A DNA stretch of 64,000 nt, from contig JAFEMH010000741.1 of NCBI GenBank assembly GCA_022495995.1, positions 248,001 to 312,000 of the forward strand. The letters are read 5' to 3'. This document shows positions 30,213 to 41,119 of this stretch, one piece after another (the first letter of the stretch is position 1; every line of letters starts with the position of its first letter). The translations under genes and the position numbers were made by a program. A model generated the notes under the pieces. It was not told where the DNA came from. It saw nothing but the letters and a program-made list of their open reading frames with translations, and did not search any database. The stretch is from Adenophora triphylla var. japonica. Lineage: Eukaryota; Streptophyta; Magnoliopsida; Asterales; Campanulaceae.

Positions 30213-30805
30213 TGTTGGGCCCTACATTTTCGACCAACATGTTTACAACTTACACTTAACAACTTGGTACTAACAACTTGAGTTATTCCATTTACAACTT
30301 GGCTTTCGCAGGTTGGGACGCGAACGTTCTTCCTATTTTATAGGGCACGTATCAAAGGAAGCAATGACTAAGTCAAAAACGCTTTCTTCAAAGAACAAAT
30401 CTTATCTTCTCCCTCAAACAAGAAATGGCGGAAATATCTCTATTGGATCAACCTCTTTCCCGAGTTTATAGGCTCATGATTCTCTTTGTAGTTAGCCGTT
30501 GTGGAGAGGTATAAAAGAGACATACCACTGTATTTTGCACACACATGATTCACTAGCTTAAGGTCTCTTTCAATACGCTCATAGTACTGTAATCCTCAAG
30601 AACATTTAGTAAACTTTCGGTCAAGGTAGGAGCCAGATCCTCCCGGGGTTTTATGCCTGCGAACAAGTTGTTCAAGGGCTTTCCCTAGTCAACAAACATC
30701 TTGTGTCCATTTCTATTCAACTTGATAGTCATTGTACCTAGATTCATATCACTTTAGTCACTTTTCCCATCATAAAAATATAATTGTTGAAATTTGACCA
30801 AAACA
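30213..30805 (+). repeat. Tat2 5' LTR
   Basis: Starts TGTTGGGCCCTACATTTTCG, ends GACCAAAACA. A likely TATA (GGTATAAAAGAG) is at 30509-30520; the downstream part has GATCCTCCCGGGGTTTTATGCC. Differs from the 3' LTR by a few substitutions and 1-2-base indels. Confidence 0.95.
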
Positions 30806-30808
30806 ATT

Positions 30809-30826
30809 TGGCGCCGTCTGTGGGAA
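30809..30826 (+). other. Tat2 primer binding site
   Basis: TGGCGCCGTCTGTGGGAA, three bases after the LTR end. TGGCGCCGT is the usual start of tRNA-Asp-type PBSs in Athila/Tat elements. Confidence 0.8.
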
Positions 30827-31586
30827 ACTTTGATTATTCAAGTAGAAATGGTTAATCCATCTTCCAGCAGTCAGAGTCGGCCGCCATCGTTTCCAATGCC
30901 CAAGGCAACCTTCCTCCAAGTGCAGAAGCTGTCAATTTGGAGATAATGTCCAACATGGCGGACATGATGAAGAAAATAGGCGATCGGTTGGATGCTCAAG
31001 AGCATACGAATACCATGATATTCAATGCCATTGATAGTCTGCGTAAAGGGAAGCAAGCGGGGACTCAAGTATCCACTCCGTTTTCACCTTTACTTCCTAG
31101 ATCTTTGTTTGGTGCAGGTACAGGACCGAGCCATGTTGGAGATATCCCGATGTCCAACACCTTGCCGGCGGAAAGCACAATTGTGACATCCATTCCAATC
31201 GAGCAACCAAGATTCGGCCTACCAGCTAGCCAACCTGCGCTATCATCTTGCTACACTTATGCTACACCCTCAGTGGGGCAAACGGGAAGTTTCTTTAATG
31301 CTTTCGATACTTTCGCACCTCAAGTTAATAATGCTCCTCTTTTCGCAGAGAACCAACTTGTTAAGGAAATGCAAACCATTAAGGAGTTGCTCCGAAGCGT
31401 GCCTGGAGTCAACTTGCCGTATCACCAAGTCTCTCCAACTTGCTAAAATGAGTCTCGTTTTGTGCCAGCAATAGCCAGTGTGGAGATCCCGAAGAAATTC
31501 TCAGTCCCTCATATGAAGAAGTATGATGGGAGTACCGATCCAGCAGAGCACGTGTTGCTGTATCAGGAATCAATGGATATCATAAG

Positions 31587-31745
31587 TAGACATGGGCATC
31601 CGGTTCCCGGTTCCGGTTCCGGTTCCGAACCGCCGGTTCCGGTTCCGGGGTAGGGAGGAACCGGGACGGAACCGCCTAAATCCGGTTCCCGGTTCCGGTT
31701 CCTTGATGCCGGTTCCGGTTCCGGTTCCACGGTTTCCCGGTTCCT
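31587..31745. repeat. hAT left subterminal GGTTCC array
   Basis: Repeated CCGGTTCC/GGAACCGG units in both orientations. A matching array fills about 35085-35318 at the other end. Such arrays are usual transposase binding sites in hAT elements. Confidence 0.85.
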
Positions 31746-31789
31746 TTTTTGGCCTTTTTTTTTTTTTTTTCTTTTTTGAAAACTGTCCA

Positions 31790-31974
31790 AGTGGGCGACC
31801 GCCCATGAGAGGTGGGCGACCGCCCATATCCAAATTCAAGCAATGTTTAACTCTCTGCACACATGGGCGACCGCCCAATAGAGAGGTGGGCGACCGCCCA
31901 TATCCAAATTCAAGCAATGTTTAACTCTCTGCACACATGGGCGACCGCCCAATAGAGATGTGGGCGACCGCCCA
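31790..31974. repeat. hAT internal tandem repeat with TGGGCGACCGCCCA hairpins
   Basis: TGGGCG-AC-CGCCCA (6-base arms, 2-base loop) occurs six times, in pairs about 20-24 bases apart, within a unit of about 83 bases that also contains ATATCCAAATTCAAGCAATG and TTTAACTCTCTGCACACA. Two full units plus partial ends. Confidence 0.85.
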
Positions 31975-32520
31975 TGCCAAATTCCAGCAACCCCAAAGTT
32001 TGGTCAGTGCACTTTGGTCACTTCCTTTTCCTTTTCTTCTCTTTTAAGCCATCAAAACTGTTAAGATTCTAACAAATTTGGATGAAGATGAATAATAAAC
32101 AAATTATTTTAACATATTTTATAAAAGAAAAAGGGACGGTACCCTTAAATTTTATTAATAATTGTTAAAATGTTACAATGAGGGGGACAACCAACCTTGC
32201 CCTTTTATAAGTAAGGGAGGACATAAGGAGCCTTAACCTCGTTCTTAGTATTTTACAATATTTATCTAAATTATAACAATCTAATCTAAACAAAAAAAAC
32301 CTAATATATAAAATAAAACAAAGCAACAAATTAAATTATACAAATTAAACTATATAAATTACATCAACTTACATTTGGGCCATTGGGATTGTGTCATTGT
32401 TCTCGTCACTTCCCGATGTTGAATCAAAGAAATCTTCATCGGATGAGGAAAACTTTGGCTCTTGATCTCTTTTTCTCCGCTTTGACCCAATCATTCAACA
32501 AATTTTGATTTTCTAAATTT
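31975..32520. other. hAT 3' non-coding region
   Basis: AT-rich sequence between the internal repeat and the transposase. Near 32440-32520 the minus strand still reads LENQNLLNDWVKAEKK in a shifted frame, which resembles the tail of hAT transposases, so the original C-terminus probably extended to about 32430. Confidence 0.5.
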
Positions 32521-34561
32521 TCAACGGCTTAAATTTGCACGTTGCGGATCCGCAATATTTCCACCAATGCTAAAAGCGTGCTCAACCGAAACCGTTGATG
32601 CGGGAGAAGCAAATATTTCTCTTGCTATCCTAGAAACAATAGGATAAGAACTCGCCCTCTTGGCCCACCAATGTAAAATGCAAAATTCAACCTCATCATC
32701 ATATTCAAATTCCGTGTTCAAATATTTTTCAAATTCCGCATTAGAACCGCTTCCTCTAGAGCGCTTTCTATTTCCATAAAAAGAAGTCAAAAAAGAGTTG
32801 TCCGTTTCGCTAGTTTGACGAGGAGGAGCCTCACTTGTACTAGCACCACCATAAATTGAGTTGTACTCTTTAAAAACATTTAAAAATTCATTTTTCGCAT
32901 CGGACAATATTTGATCAATATTTGGAAAACGGGGATCATTTGCATCAAACAAATTTTGATAGTAATATGTAAGAAGTTGTTCCAAACCATCCATTCTAAC
33001 CCTTGGATCTAAAATTTTTGCAATTAAAAAAATACTTGGAATTGTCTCAAAATATTTCAACCATTTTTCCTTCATGCTAACAATGGCTGGACCAATTATG
33101 GGATCATCTTTAAATTCACAAAATGTACCCGAAATAATAGTACTATGATCAACAACTAAGTTAGAAGTAGGATAATACGTACCGGATAACATGACAGTGG
33201 CATCCTTGAAATTTTTCAACAATTTGATCATGCTTCCACAAGCATTCCATTGATGAGGAAATAGGGGGTATTTGTAACCAACGGAAGACAAAAACAAGCA
33301 AATTTGTTCCTTATAAAGAAAAGAATCCGCTAAAAGTTTATAGGTAGAATTCCACCTAGTTGTAACATCCATTGAAAATTTTTTGGGACGGATATCATTT
33401 GCCTTGCAATAGTCTCTCCATTTTCTTTGATTGGAACTTTTTCTCATAATAAACTGTATACCTCGTTTAATAGGAATAATTGAATCTTGTAAAGCATATA
33501 GACCATCTTGCACACATAAATTTAAAATATGACAAAAACATCTAATATGAAAAAAATTTTCCACCTAATACCGGTTTACAAATACCAATTAGTTCCGGTA
33601 AACTTGCAGTATTAGAGCTAGCATTATCAAAAGACATTGAAAAAATTTTAGTAACTAAATTATATTCTTGTAAAATACTTTGTAGTTTAAGTGCAATATT
33701 GTGTGCGGTATGCTCATCATCAAAATCTCTATATGCAATCAATCTCTTTTGAATGGTCCAAGAATTGTCGATCCAATGACAAGTTACTCCCATATAAAAA
33801 TGTTCACAACGGTTATCACTCCATATATCCGAACAAATAGAAACTTGTTGAGATAAATTAGCAAATGTTTGTATTAAACCATATTTATATTCCCCGACTA
33901 TTTTTGCAATATCACGTGTGAGAGTTCTACGTGGTATTCTTTTTGCAGCGGGGTTAAGAGAGAGTTTAGCAAAATCTTCATAGAATTCATCATCGGCAAA
34001 ACTAAAGGAAAGACATTTAACACAAACAAATTTTGACATACCTCTTCTATGGTTTTGTTCACTATAATGAAATGTAGTGGAAGAAGAAGACGTACCTACA
34101 GCGCCCATCGAAGAAGTCGAAACTCCTTGGAGTTGTGTTTGAGTTGGATCTATGCCAAATTCGGTAGGATGATGAACTCGAACATGCTTGGTATAAGTGC
34201 CGTATCCATTGCCATCCTTCCAAGTATAAACATTTTCACAATAGTTACATATCACTTTCCAAACCTCCTCACCATGTTTGTCCACTCCGAGCTCCTTCCT
34301 AAAGTGACGAATAAAAATTGAGGACTTCGGTTCACGAATTTTAGGAGAAGGCGGTTGACCTTGTCGACCGCCTCCACGAAGACCGCGACCCCTTCCTCTT
34401 GGTGCAAGTGGTGGTAGGTTATGTGCATCACTTTCTTCGGTACTTGGAGTTCCTACATATTGTGGTTCTTGTGACATGAAAGGCGGTATTGGAAATTGTT
34501 GGTCTCCAACTTGAACCTCCTCCTCATCTTCTAAATTTTCCCATTCATTTCTCCCCGCCAT
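32521..34561 (-). pseudogene. hAT transposase (BED finger, catalytic core, dimerisation domain), one frameshift
   Basis: Two overlapping minus frames, 34561-33542 (339 aa) and 33564-32521 (347 aa), join at a T7 run (plus A7 near 33550) where one base too many shifts the frame. N-terminal part: acidic segment, glycine/arginine-rich PRGRGRGLRGGGRQG, BED finger (VICNYCENVYTWKDG with TKHVRVHH, C-x2-C...H-x4-H-type), then core with SICSDIWSDN. Second part: FFHIRCFCHILNLCVQDGL, DVTTRWNSTYKLL, and dimerisation FCILHWWAKRASSYPIVSRI, FASPASTVSVEHAFSIGG. About 680 codons in total, normal for the family. The homopolymer shift could be a sequencing error. An upstream ATG at 34698 would need a second A7-run shift. 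Confidence 0.9.
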
Positions 34562-35084
34562 TCCCCCATCATAAAAGGGAATATCATTTGGAATTGGTGG
34601 TGGTGGTGGTGGTGGTGGTAGTCGAGAAGATGAAGAAGGTTGGTTGTTTTTGCTCTTGCTACCCGTTTTTTTGTTAAGTTTCTAAGGAAAGAAGACATGA
34701 TGGTGTATTGGTGATTTGGTGTGTATGATGAGTGATGAGTGATGATGACTATGAAAATGGATGAAAATATGGAAAATGAGGATGGAATTATGGATTATGG
34801 AATATGAATGTTGGTGAGTGATTTGAGGCTTTGATCTTGAGACTTGAGAGTTAAGAACTTAAGAGAGAATTAAGAGAGAGTAAAGATTAAGAGAGAGTTA
34901 AGAGAGTTTTGTGAAAATAAAATGGTGGAGGTGAATTTGTATTTATAGGTGAAAGGTAAGGATTGTTTTATTTTTTTATTTATTTTTAATTACTGAAAAT
35001 TGTCTAAAAAGTCAAAAAAAACGGGCAAATTTGACTGAAAAGGTGAAAAAAAACGGGCAAATTTTTGAATTTTTTTGAATTTTC
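34562..35084. other. hAT 5' region upstream of transposase
   Basis: Includes a (GGT)n run near 34598-34620 coding for a polyproline stretch upstream of the chosen start, then AT-rich sequence with GAGAGAGTTAAGAG repeats (34857-34915) and a TATA-like TATTTATAGG near 34949 (CTATAAATAC on minus), a plausible promoter. Confidence 0.5.
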
Positions 35085-35318
35085 TGAAAAAACCGCCGGT
35101 TCCACGGTTCCGAACCGCCGGTTCCCCGGTTCCGGTTCCCCGGTTCCGGTTCCGGTTCCAAAACCGGCGGTTCCACGGTTTTCAAAAAGCACGAACCGAG
35201 ATTGAACCGGGAACCGGCCGGTTCCGGTTCATGCCGGTTCCGGTTCTCGCCGGTTCCGGTTCTACCGGTTCCGGTTCCGGTTCGGTTCTCCGGTTCCGCC
35301 CGGTTCCGGTTCCGGTTT
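35085..35318. repeat. hAT right subterminal GGTTCC array
   Basis: Dense CCGGTTCC units matching 31600-31745 in inverted sense. It is open in several frames, which extends the gag frame artificially upstream to 35075. Confidence 0.85.
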
Positions 35319-36172
35319 GCCCATGTCTAATCATAAGTATCCCTCCTATGTTTAAAGAAGCATGTTTTTGCAGGGGCTTTGGCTCAACCTTGTCAGGACC
35401 GGCCTTAAAATGGCTAACAGGGCTCCCTCTAAACTCTATTTCATCTTATGCTCAACTTGTCAATATGTTCATTAATCAGTTTTCATGCAACAGGGCATTT
35501 GACAAGTTGACTAGTGATCTTTATAGAATTGTACAACAGCCTAACAAAAATCTTAAAGAGTATTTGCACAGGTTCAACAAGGAGGCAGTGACTATACCCA
35601 ACTTGGATGTGTCCACCGCTACGGAGGCATTCCGTATAGGCTTGAAGAAGAGCTCATTGTTTTACAACGAGTTGGTGATGACCCCTGCGAAACAACTTGA
35701 AGAAATCAGAACCAGGGCCTTGCCTTACATCGACCCGGAGGAAGATAGCTTGGCGATGGGGAAGTCAACCGGGAGGACTCCTACTCCTCTATTTGAGCCT
35801 TTCGACAGACGACCGGATTCCCATCACTATAAGTCCAACAGGCAAACCCCTGTTAAAACCGAACCCTCTAGAATTCATGTTGTAGATGATGATCAGAAGG
35901 TGATGATAATGATTATCCATAAATTTACGAATATTGCTTTTACGTGGACATTGCGGGAATCTTGTGCGCCATGGGAAATCTTGGAGATAAAGCAAGATGG
36001 CCCAAGAAGAATGACCGATCAACAACTTGGAAGGACAAGTCCAAGTGGTGCGCGTTTCATGAAGATTTTGGGCACACCACCGAGAACCTGTTTCGCCTTG
36101 AGGAAGGAGATTGCTCATTTATTGTCCAAGGGTCTTCTCAAGGATTTGTTGGGCAAGAAGAGGGTCGAGTGA

Positions 36173-36925
36173 ATCCAAAGAACCCCTGATTCGGGGAGCA
36201 AGCCTAGACCCGAGAAAGTTGCACCCCCTCCAGCCACCAAGGTAGTGAATGTTATCTCAGGTGGGTCTCATATTTGCGGCACAGCTTACTCTGCCGCCAA
36301 GCGTCATGCCAAAAGCTCTAAGGAAGATCAATCAGAATTGCCTTCAAGGCGTCATGACTTCACCGATGGTCATGTTATTTCCTTTGAAGATGAAGATAAG
36401 GACAACACGTTGGACCCTCATCATGATGGTCTAGTTGTTCAGGTGCAGATTGCTAATTGTGTGGTCAAGCGGATTCTGATCGATGGTGGCAGTTCGGTCA
36501 ACATCATCTTCACTCATGCTCTTGAAGATATGGGCATCCCTCTGTCCGAAGTAGTGAAGAATTCATCCGTACTGGTAGGGTTCAGTGGTGAGGTGAAGCA
36601 AACGGTCGGAGAGATCAAGTTGCCCATCTACCTGGAGGGTATGAATTCCATGGAGAGGTTTTGTGTAATTGAGTGCTCTTCCTCGTACAATGTTATATTG
36701 GGAAGGCCTTGGATCCACAACATGAAGGCCGTGCCATCGACTTACCATCAATGCGTCAAGTTTCCAACACCTTGGGGTGTTGCCAAGTTGAAGGGAAACC
36801 AGCAAGTCTCTAAGGAATGTTACAAGATCAACATGAAAGCAAGCTCGACCCCTCGGCAAGCATAGCAATTAAAGAAAAAGGCCCGGGACATTCTTGAAGC
36901 GGTGGAGCACGATACAAAAAGCGTT
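36173..36925 (+). pseudogene. Tat2 aspartic protease
   Basis: In the same frame as gag after the TGA at 36170. Carries VQIANCVVKRILIDGGSSVN (catalytic D-G-G-S near 36480), IFTHALEDMGIPLSEV and YNVILGRPWIHNMKAVPSTY with HQCVKFPTPWG, the usual end of Tat proteases. TAG at 36863 closes the frame; translation of the linker continues in frame to a TGA near 37010. Processes the polyprotein in active copies. Confidence 0.85.
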
Positions 36926-38147
36926 CCTGTTGATGCATCAAATCCTGAGGCCCAAGAGCAAGTTGGGATAGACCTACCGTCCGAAATCGAAGAGGAGTTG
37001 ATCGAGTTCTGAAAAGCCGAAATGCTTTGTTTCGCTTGGAAACATGAAGACATGACGAGGGGATAAGCAAGGATATTATTACTCACAAGTTGAACATCGA
37101 TCCGACCATCCGTCCCGTCCGTCAAAAGAAGGAAGTTTGCCCGGGAGCGGAACCGGATCATAAAGGACGAAGTTGAGAGGCTTCGAAATCCAAGATGATC
37201 GAGAGAAGTTCGGTACTCCAAGGTGGTTGGCTAATGTTGTAGTGGTGGAGAAGAAGAATGGCAAGTGGCGAGTATGCGTGGACTTCACCGACTTGAACAA
37301 GGCCTGTCCGAAGGATCCATTCCCTCTCCCTCATATTGATTCTCTAGTTGATGAGACAGCTGGCCACGACATCTTGACATTCATGGATGCGTCTTCCGGG
37401 TATCAACAAATTCAAATGGAGCCTTCAGACCAAGAAGATACAGCATTCATGACTCCAGAAGGTATATATTGTTATATTTCTATGCCCTTTGGTCTTAAAA
37501 ATGCAGGGGCAACCTATCAAAGTTTAGTAAACAAAATGTTCAAAGACCAACTTGGCAAGACGATGGAGGTCTACATAGACGATATGGTGGTAAAATCCAA
37601 GCACATTGAGGATCATGTGGAGCACCTTGCTGAGGCATTCAACATCTTGAAAGCCTTCAACATGAAGCTCAATCCGGCGAAGTGCAACTTCGGTGTTAGA
37701 GCGAGTAAATTCTTGGGATATATGGTGACCAAGAGGGGAATCGAAGCAAGTCCCGAACAAATTAAAGCCATTCTCAACTTGGAATCCCCTAAGAACATCA
37801 AGGACGTACAAAGGTTAACAGGTAGAGTAGCAGCTTTGAATAGATTTATATCCAAATCATCTGATAAGTGCAGGTTATTCTACGAAGTATTAAGAAAAAA
37901 CAAACTTTTTCAATGGACTGAACAACATGAGGCAGCCTTCAAACAACTTAAAGAATACTTGATGACGTCACCCCTACTCGCCAAACCCGAACATGGTGAG
38001 CATCTTTATTTATATTTAGTCAGATACGAAAATGCCGTTAGTGCGGTATTGGTGAAGGAAACCCAAGGTGAGCAACATCCCGTTTACTATGTAAGTAAGT
38101 CTTTATTAGATGCTTTGAAACAAGGTACTCTCATCTTGAAAAATTAA
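36926..38147 (+). pseudogene. Tat2 reverse transcriptase
   Basis: After a frameshift near 37130-37170: WLANVVVVEKKNGKWRVCVD, FTDLNKACPKDPFPLPHID, LTFMDASSGYQQIQM (first Asp), AFMTPEGIYCYISMPFGLKN, AGATYQ, and MEVYIDDMVVKSKHIEDHVE (YIDD at about 37572-37584). KCNFGVRASKFLGYMVTKRG and a thumb/connection region follow to RNase H residues PVYYVSKSLLDA. The domain itself is uninterrupted from 37173 to 38147 (TAA). It would be in frame with its neighbours only after repair of two shifts. Confidence 0.9.
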
Positions 38148-38867
38148 TATTAGCCTTAACTACCGCTCGCTACCAAATTACGTCATTATTTTGAAACACA
38201 TTCCATAACTCGTTAGAACTAATTATCCTATGAGAAATGTGTTGAGAACCCCGCAGTTGTCGGGCGGAGTTGGCCAAGTGGTCGGTCAAGTTGAGCACGT
38301 ATGACATTTCATACGAGCCGAGAACGACCATCAAATCGCAGCCCTAGCCAATTTCGTAGCCGACTTCAGTCCAAGTTTGCGGCTGAGGTAGAACTGGAAG
38401 TGCAACAACTTGAAGGTAAAACTATTCCTCGATTTTGGACATTGTTTACAGATGGAGCTTCAAATTCCAAAGGGATTGGCTTGGGAATAGTCCTAAAATC
38501 CCCTCAAGGTGATATCATACCTCAAGCTGTATCTTGTGAATTCAGTGCAACAAATAATGAAGCTGAGTATGAAGCCCTAATCATGGGTTTAACTACAGCT
38601 TTGAATCTGAATATTACGCATTTAAATGTATTTGTTGACTCTCAATTGCTAGCTAACCACTTTAATGGCAGTTATATGGCGAAACATTCCAAGATGACTC
38701 TGTACCTCCAACATGTTAAGGCTTTAGCTTCGAAATTTCTATCATTCTCTTTGGAACAGGTCCCTCGAGAAGAGAACGCAGAAGCAGACGCCTTGGCTAA
38801 CTTGGGTTCAACTTGCAAATCAATGTTGCATTCTAGTATACCAATTATTTATGTTAAGTACCCGTGA
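38148..38867 (+). pseudogene. Tat2 RNase H connection and second (archaeal-type) RNase H
   Basis: 38150-38300 holds decayed connection sequence (LAKWSV.LSTYDISYEPR). From about 38385 an intact module reads IPRFWTLFTDGASNSKGIGL with IVLKSPQGD, CEFSATNNEAEYEALIMGL (D...E), LNVFVDSQLLANHFNGSY and VPREENAEADALANLGS (final D). An extra RNase H of this type between RT and integrase is a feature of the Tat lineage. Ends at a TGA/GTGATAG at 38865. Confidence 0.85.
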
Positions 38868-40170
38868 TAGACCAAGTTGAGGAAATCCAAGTGGTTACGC
38901 CACCTACTAGGGCACCAGGTGTTGAACCTTCTTGGACCCAACCTGTAATTGAATTTCTTCAACTTGGAACTATTCCACCTGATGTTAAGAATGTTAGATC
39001 TTTTAAGATTCGTACTTCGACCTTCGTTTTGATAGATAATGTGCTGTTTAAGAAGTCTTTTGCAGGACACTACTTGAGATGTGTCGATAATGATCAAGTT
39101 GAAGTGGTGCTTAAAGAAATCCATGAAGGAATATGTGGGAACCATTCTGGAGGAAAGGCATTAGCATCCAAGGCCCTCAAGACGGGATACTATTGGCCAA
39201 CCATGCGTCGAGATGCCATGAGCTACGTACGTAAGTGTGATGCCCGCCTAAAGACACAAGAACATCTTGCATCAACTCCGCCGAGCCCCTACATCCTATA
39301 GTCTCATCTTGGCCTTTCATGCGGTGGGGCATGGATATTGTAGGCAAGTTGCCTAAAGCTCCGGAGGCAAAGTGTTCATGTTGGCTCTAACCGATTATTT
39401 CTCGAAATGGATCGAGGCGTAAGCTTATGTACAAGTAAGAGATAAAGAGGTAATTTCATTTTTAAAGAAAAATATCATTAGCAGGTTTGGTGTACCATCG
39501 GAGATTGTATGTGACAACGGGTCACAGTTCATAAGTAAGAAGACCAGGGACTTTTGTACTCGCTGGGGCATCAAGTTAGTCATGTCGACACCTGTCCACC
39601 CTCGAGCCAATGGCCAGCCGAGTCAAGCAACAAGTTGATCATCAACAACTTGAAAAAGCGTCTAGATCAAAAGAAGGGAAAGTGGGTTGAAGAATTACCA
39701 CTTGTGCTTTGGGCGTATAGAACTACTTCTAAAGGAGCCACGTAGAACTCCCTATTCTTTAGTATACGGAGCCGAAGGCCGTAATTCCAGCTTGAAGCGA
39801 CGATCCCTACAAAGCAAGGTATGGCTTATTAACTCAAGATGAAAATAACCTTTTGCTAACTCAAGATTTAGATACAATTGATGAGATCAGGGATTTAGCC
39901 AAGATAAGGATGGCAGCTTATCAGCAGCGAATTGCTAGGTCTTACAACAAGAATGTCAGAGTTAGAAGGTTCTAGGTTGGTGATTTAGTTTTAAGAAAAG
40001 TATTTCAAAATACAAGAGAGTTGAATGCGGTGTAAGCCGGCTCCCAAGTGGGAAGGCCCATATCTCATCGATGCCGAAGCTGGCAAAGGTGCATACTGGT
40101 TGTCAACCCCAAGTGGAGACAGAATCCCTAGAAGTTGGAACGCTATCCACTTGAAACATTATTTCATGTA
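38868..40170 (+). pseudogene. Tat2 integrase
   Basis: EIHEGICGNHSGGKALASKA...GYYWPTMRRDAMSYVRKCDA is the HHCC zinc region, but the second Cys is replaced (CDARLK). Core residues: MRWGMDIVGKLPKAP (D, ~39334), PSEIVCDNGSQFIS (D, ~39513), PAESSNKLIINNLKKRL (E, ~39619), VLWAYRTT. C-terminal part in shifted frames: KVRGFLVGDLV-like 39950-40010, PKWEGPYLI (40045-40070), IHLKHYF near 40150. Frameshifts near 39300, 39380, 39600, 39745 and 40030. Confidence 0.85.
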
Positions 40171-41119
40171 AGTCTGGTTATTTATAACTAGACTCCTCAG
40201 GTACGGTTTAAATTTATGTCAAGTTCAATTACGCATTTCAATTTTTTACTCTTACTAAAACATTACTGACTTGAGCGTCGGAGGGGCGTTAGCTATGCTA
40301 ACGCCCAACCCTAACATGAATTTGTTTTGCGAGGTGCAACTTGAGCAAACGGAGTAGGCTCAACATGTTGACACGCCAGTACGGCTGATACTTGTTGAGA
40401 CCTAAGCTGGAACAGGACAAACATGTTGACACGCCGGTACGGCTGATACATGTTTGAGCCTGAGGAGGACAAAGGTCAAGCATGTTGACACGCCAGTACG
40501 GCTGATACATGTTTGAACCTGAAGAAGAAAATTTCAACATGTTGACACGCCAGTACGGCTGATATATGTTGGAATTCTAGCTGGAGAGGGATAGAACTTG
40601 TTGACACGCCAGGACGGCTGATACTTGTTCTATCTCTTCAAACGAATTACCTCTGATCAAAGGTACTTATGGTTAAAAGATATTCATCTTTTCTTACAAA
40701 TTAAGGTTTTGACACCTTCGCCTGGGCGCACGTTTTCACAATTATTCAAGTTGTGAACTATTGGTTGTAACATTTTCATGTTACCTACGGTTTATAACAT
40801 TTACATGTTATCTAAAGAACAAACAAGCGTCTCTCAGAGACATAAGATACTTTGCTAAAAAACCATTAAGTGTTTTTCAAAATATTTTTTGCAAACTAAA
40901 GGACAAGTTGGATAAGCCAACAAGTCCCTAAAAACCTAAAAAAGCTTGGAGTACTAGACCAACCTAGTACCCCCAAATAAATTGTCTCGGCTCTTATGAG
41001 CCATTACAAACTAGAAAAACCTTGTTTTTGGGGACACTCCCCCCATTTGTTGTACCAGCAGAGGTACACAAAAATTGTTTTTCATCATCCAAAAATACCC
41101 AAAAGTTTTAAAATGTTTT
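40171..41119. other. Tat2 3' region between integrase and antisense gene
   Basis: Apart from the tandem array at 40360-40632 there is no recognisable feature. Integrase (plus) and the antisense gene (minus) converge here, so both transcripts would end in it. Confidence 0.6.
40360..40632. repeat. Tat2 tandem repeat, ~58 bp x 5
   Basis: TGTTGACACGCCAGTACGGC starts at 40366, 40424, 40483, 40540 and 40599 (spacing 57-59). Most units carry AACATG before and CATGTT after this core, so each can fold into a stem with 6-7-base arms. Position equals that of the hypervariable 3' repeats of other Tat elements. Confidence 0.9.

Larger units (their letters stand above)
31587..35329 (-). mobile_element. 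hAT DNA transposon inside Tat2 gag
   Basis: Terminal inverted repeats TAGACATGGGC / GCCCATGTCTA flanked by a perfect 8-bp duplication ATCATAAG (31579-31586 and 35330-35337), the hAT size. Dense GGAACCGG/CCGGTTCC subterminal repeats at both ends. A minus-strand transposase with BED finger and C-terminal dimerisation region lies inside. 3743 bp. One frameshift in a homopolymer is the main damage, so this may be a recently active copy. Confidence 0.95.
30849..36172 (+). pseudogene. Tat2 gag, interrupted by a hAT transposon
   Basis: First part 30849-31586: early frameshift, then DMMKKIGDRLDAQEHTNTM..., an in-frame TAA at 31444, and PKKFSVPHMKKYDGSTDPAEHV (gag core). The hAT at 31587-35329 splits it; the second part resumes in frame after the 8-bp duplication with PPMFKEACFCRGFGSTLSG, ALKWLTGLPLNSISSYAQLV and FNKEAVTIPNLDVSTATEAF (Retrotrans_gag). 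Ends with a C-terminal AKWPKK...CAFHEDFGHTTE-like sequence in a shifted frame and an in-frame TGA at 36170. No complete knuckle. Capsid protein in live relatives. Confidence 0.8.

Noticed and set aside
30078..30281. Phe/Tyr-rich frame
   Set aside because: Translation of the LINE T/A-rich tail and the Tat2 LTR start.
31563..31924. Proline/arginine repeat frames on both strands
   Set aside because: hAT subterminal GGTTCC arrays are open in several frames; not proteins.
35075..35337. N-terminal 88 codons of the long frame ending at 36172
   Set aside because: This part is hAT subterminal repeat read through into gag; real gag resumes after the target duplication at 35338.
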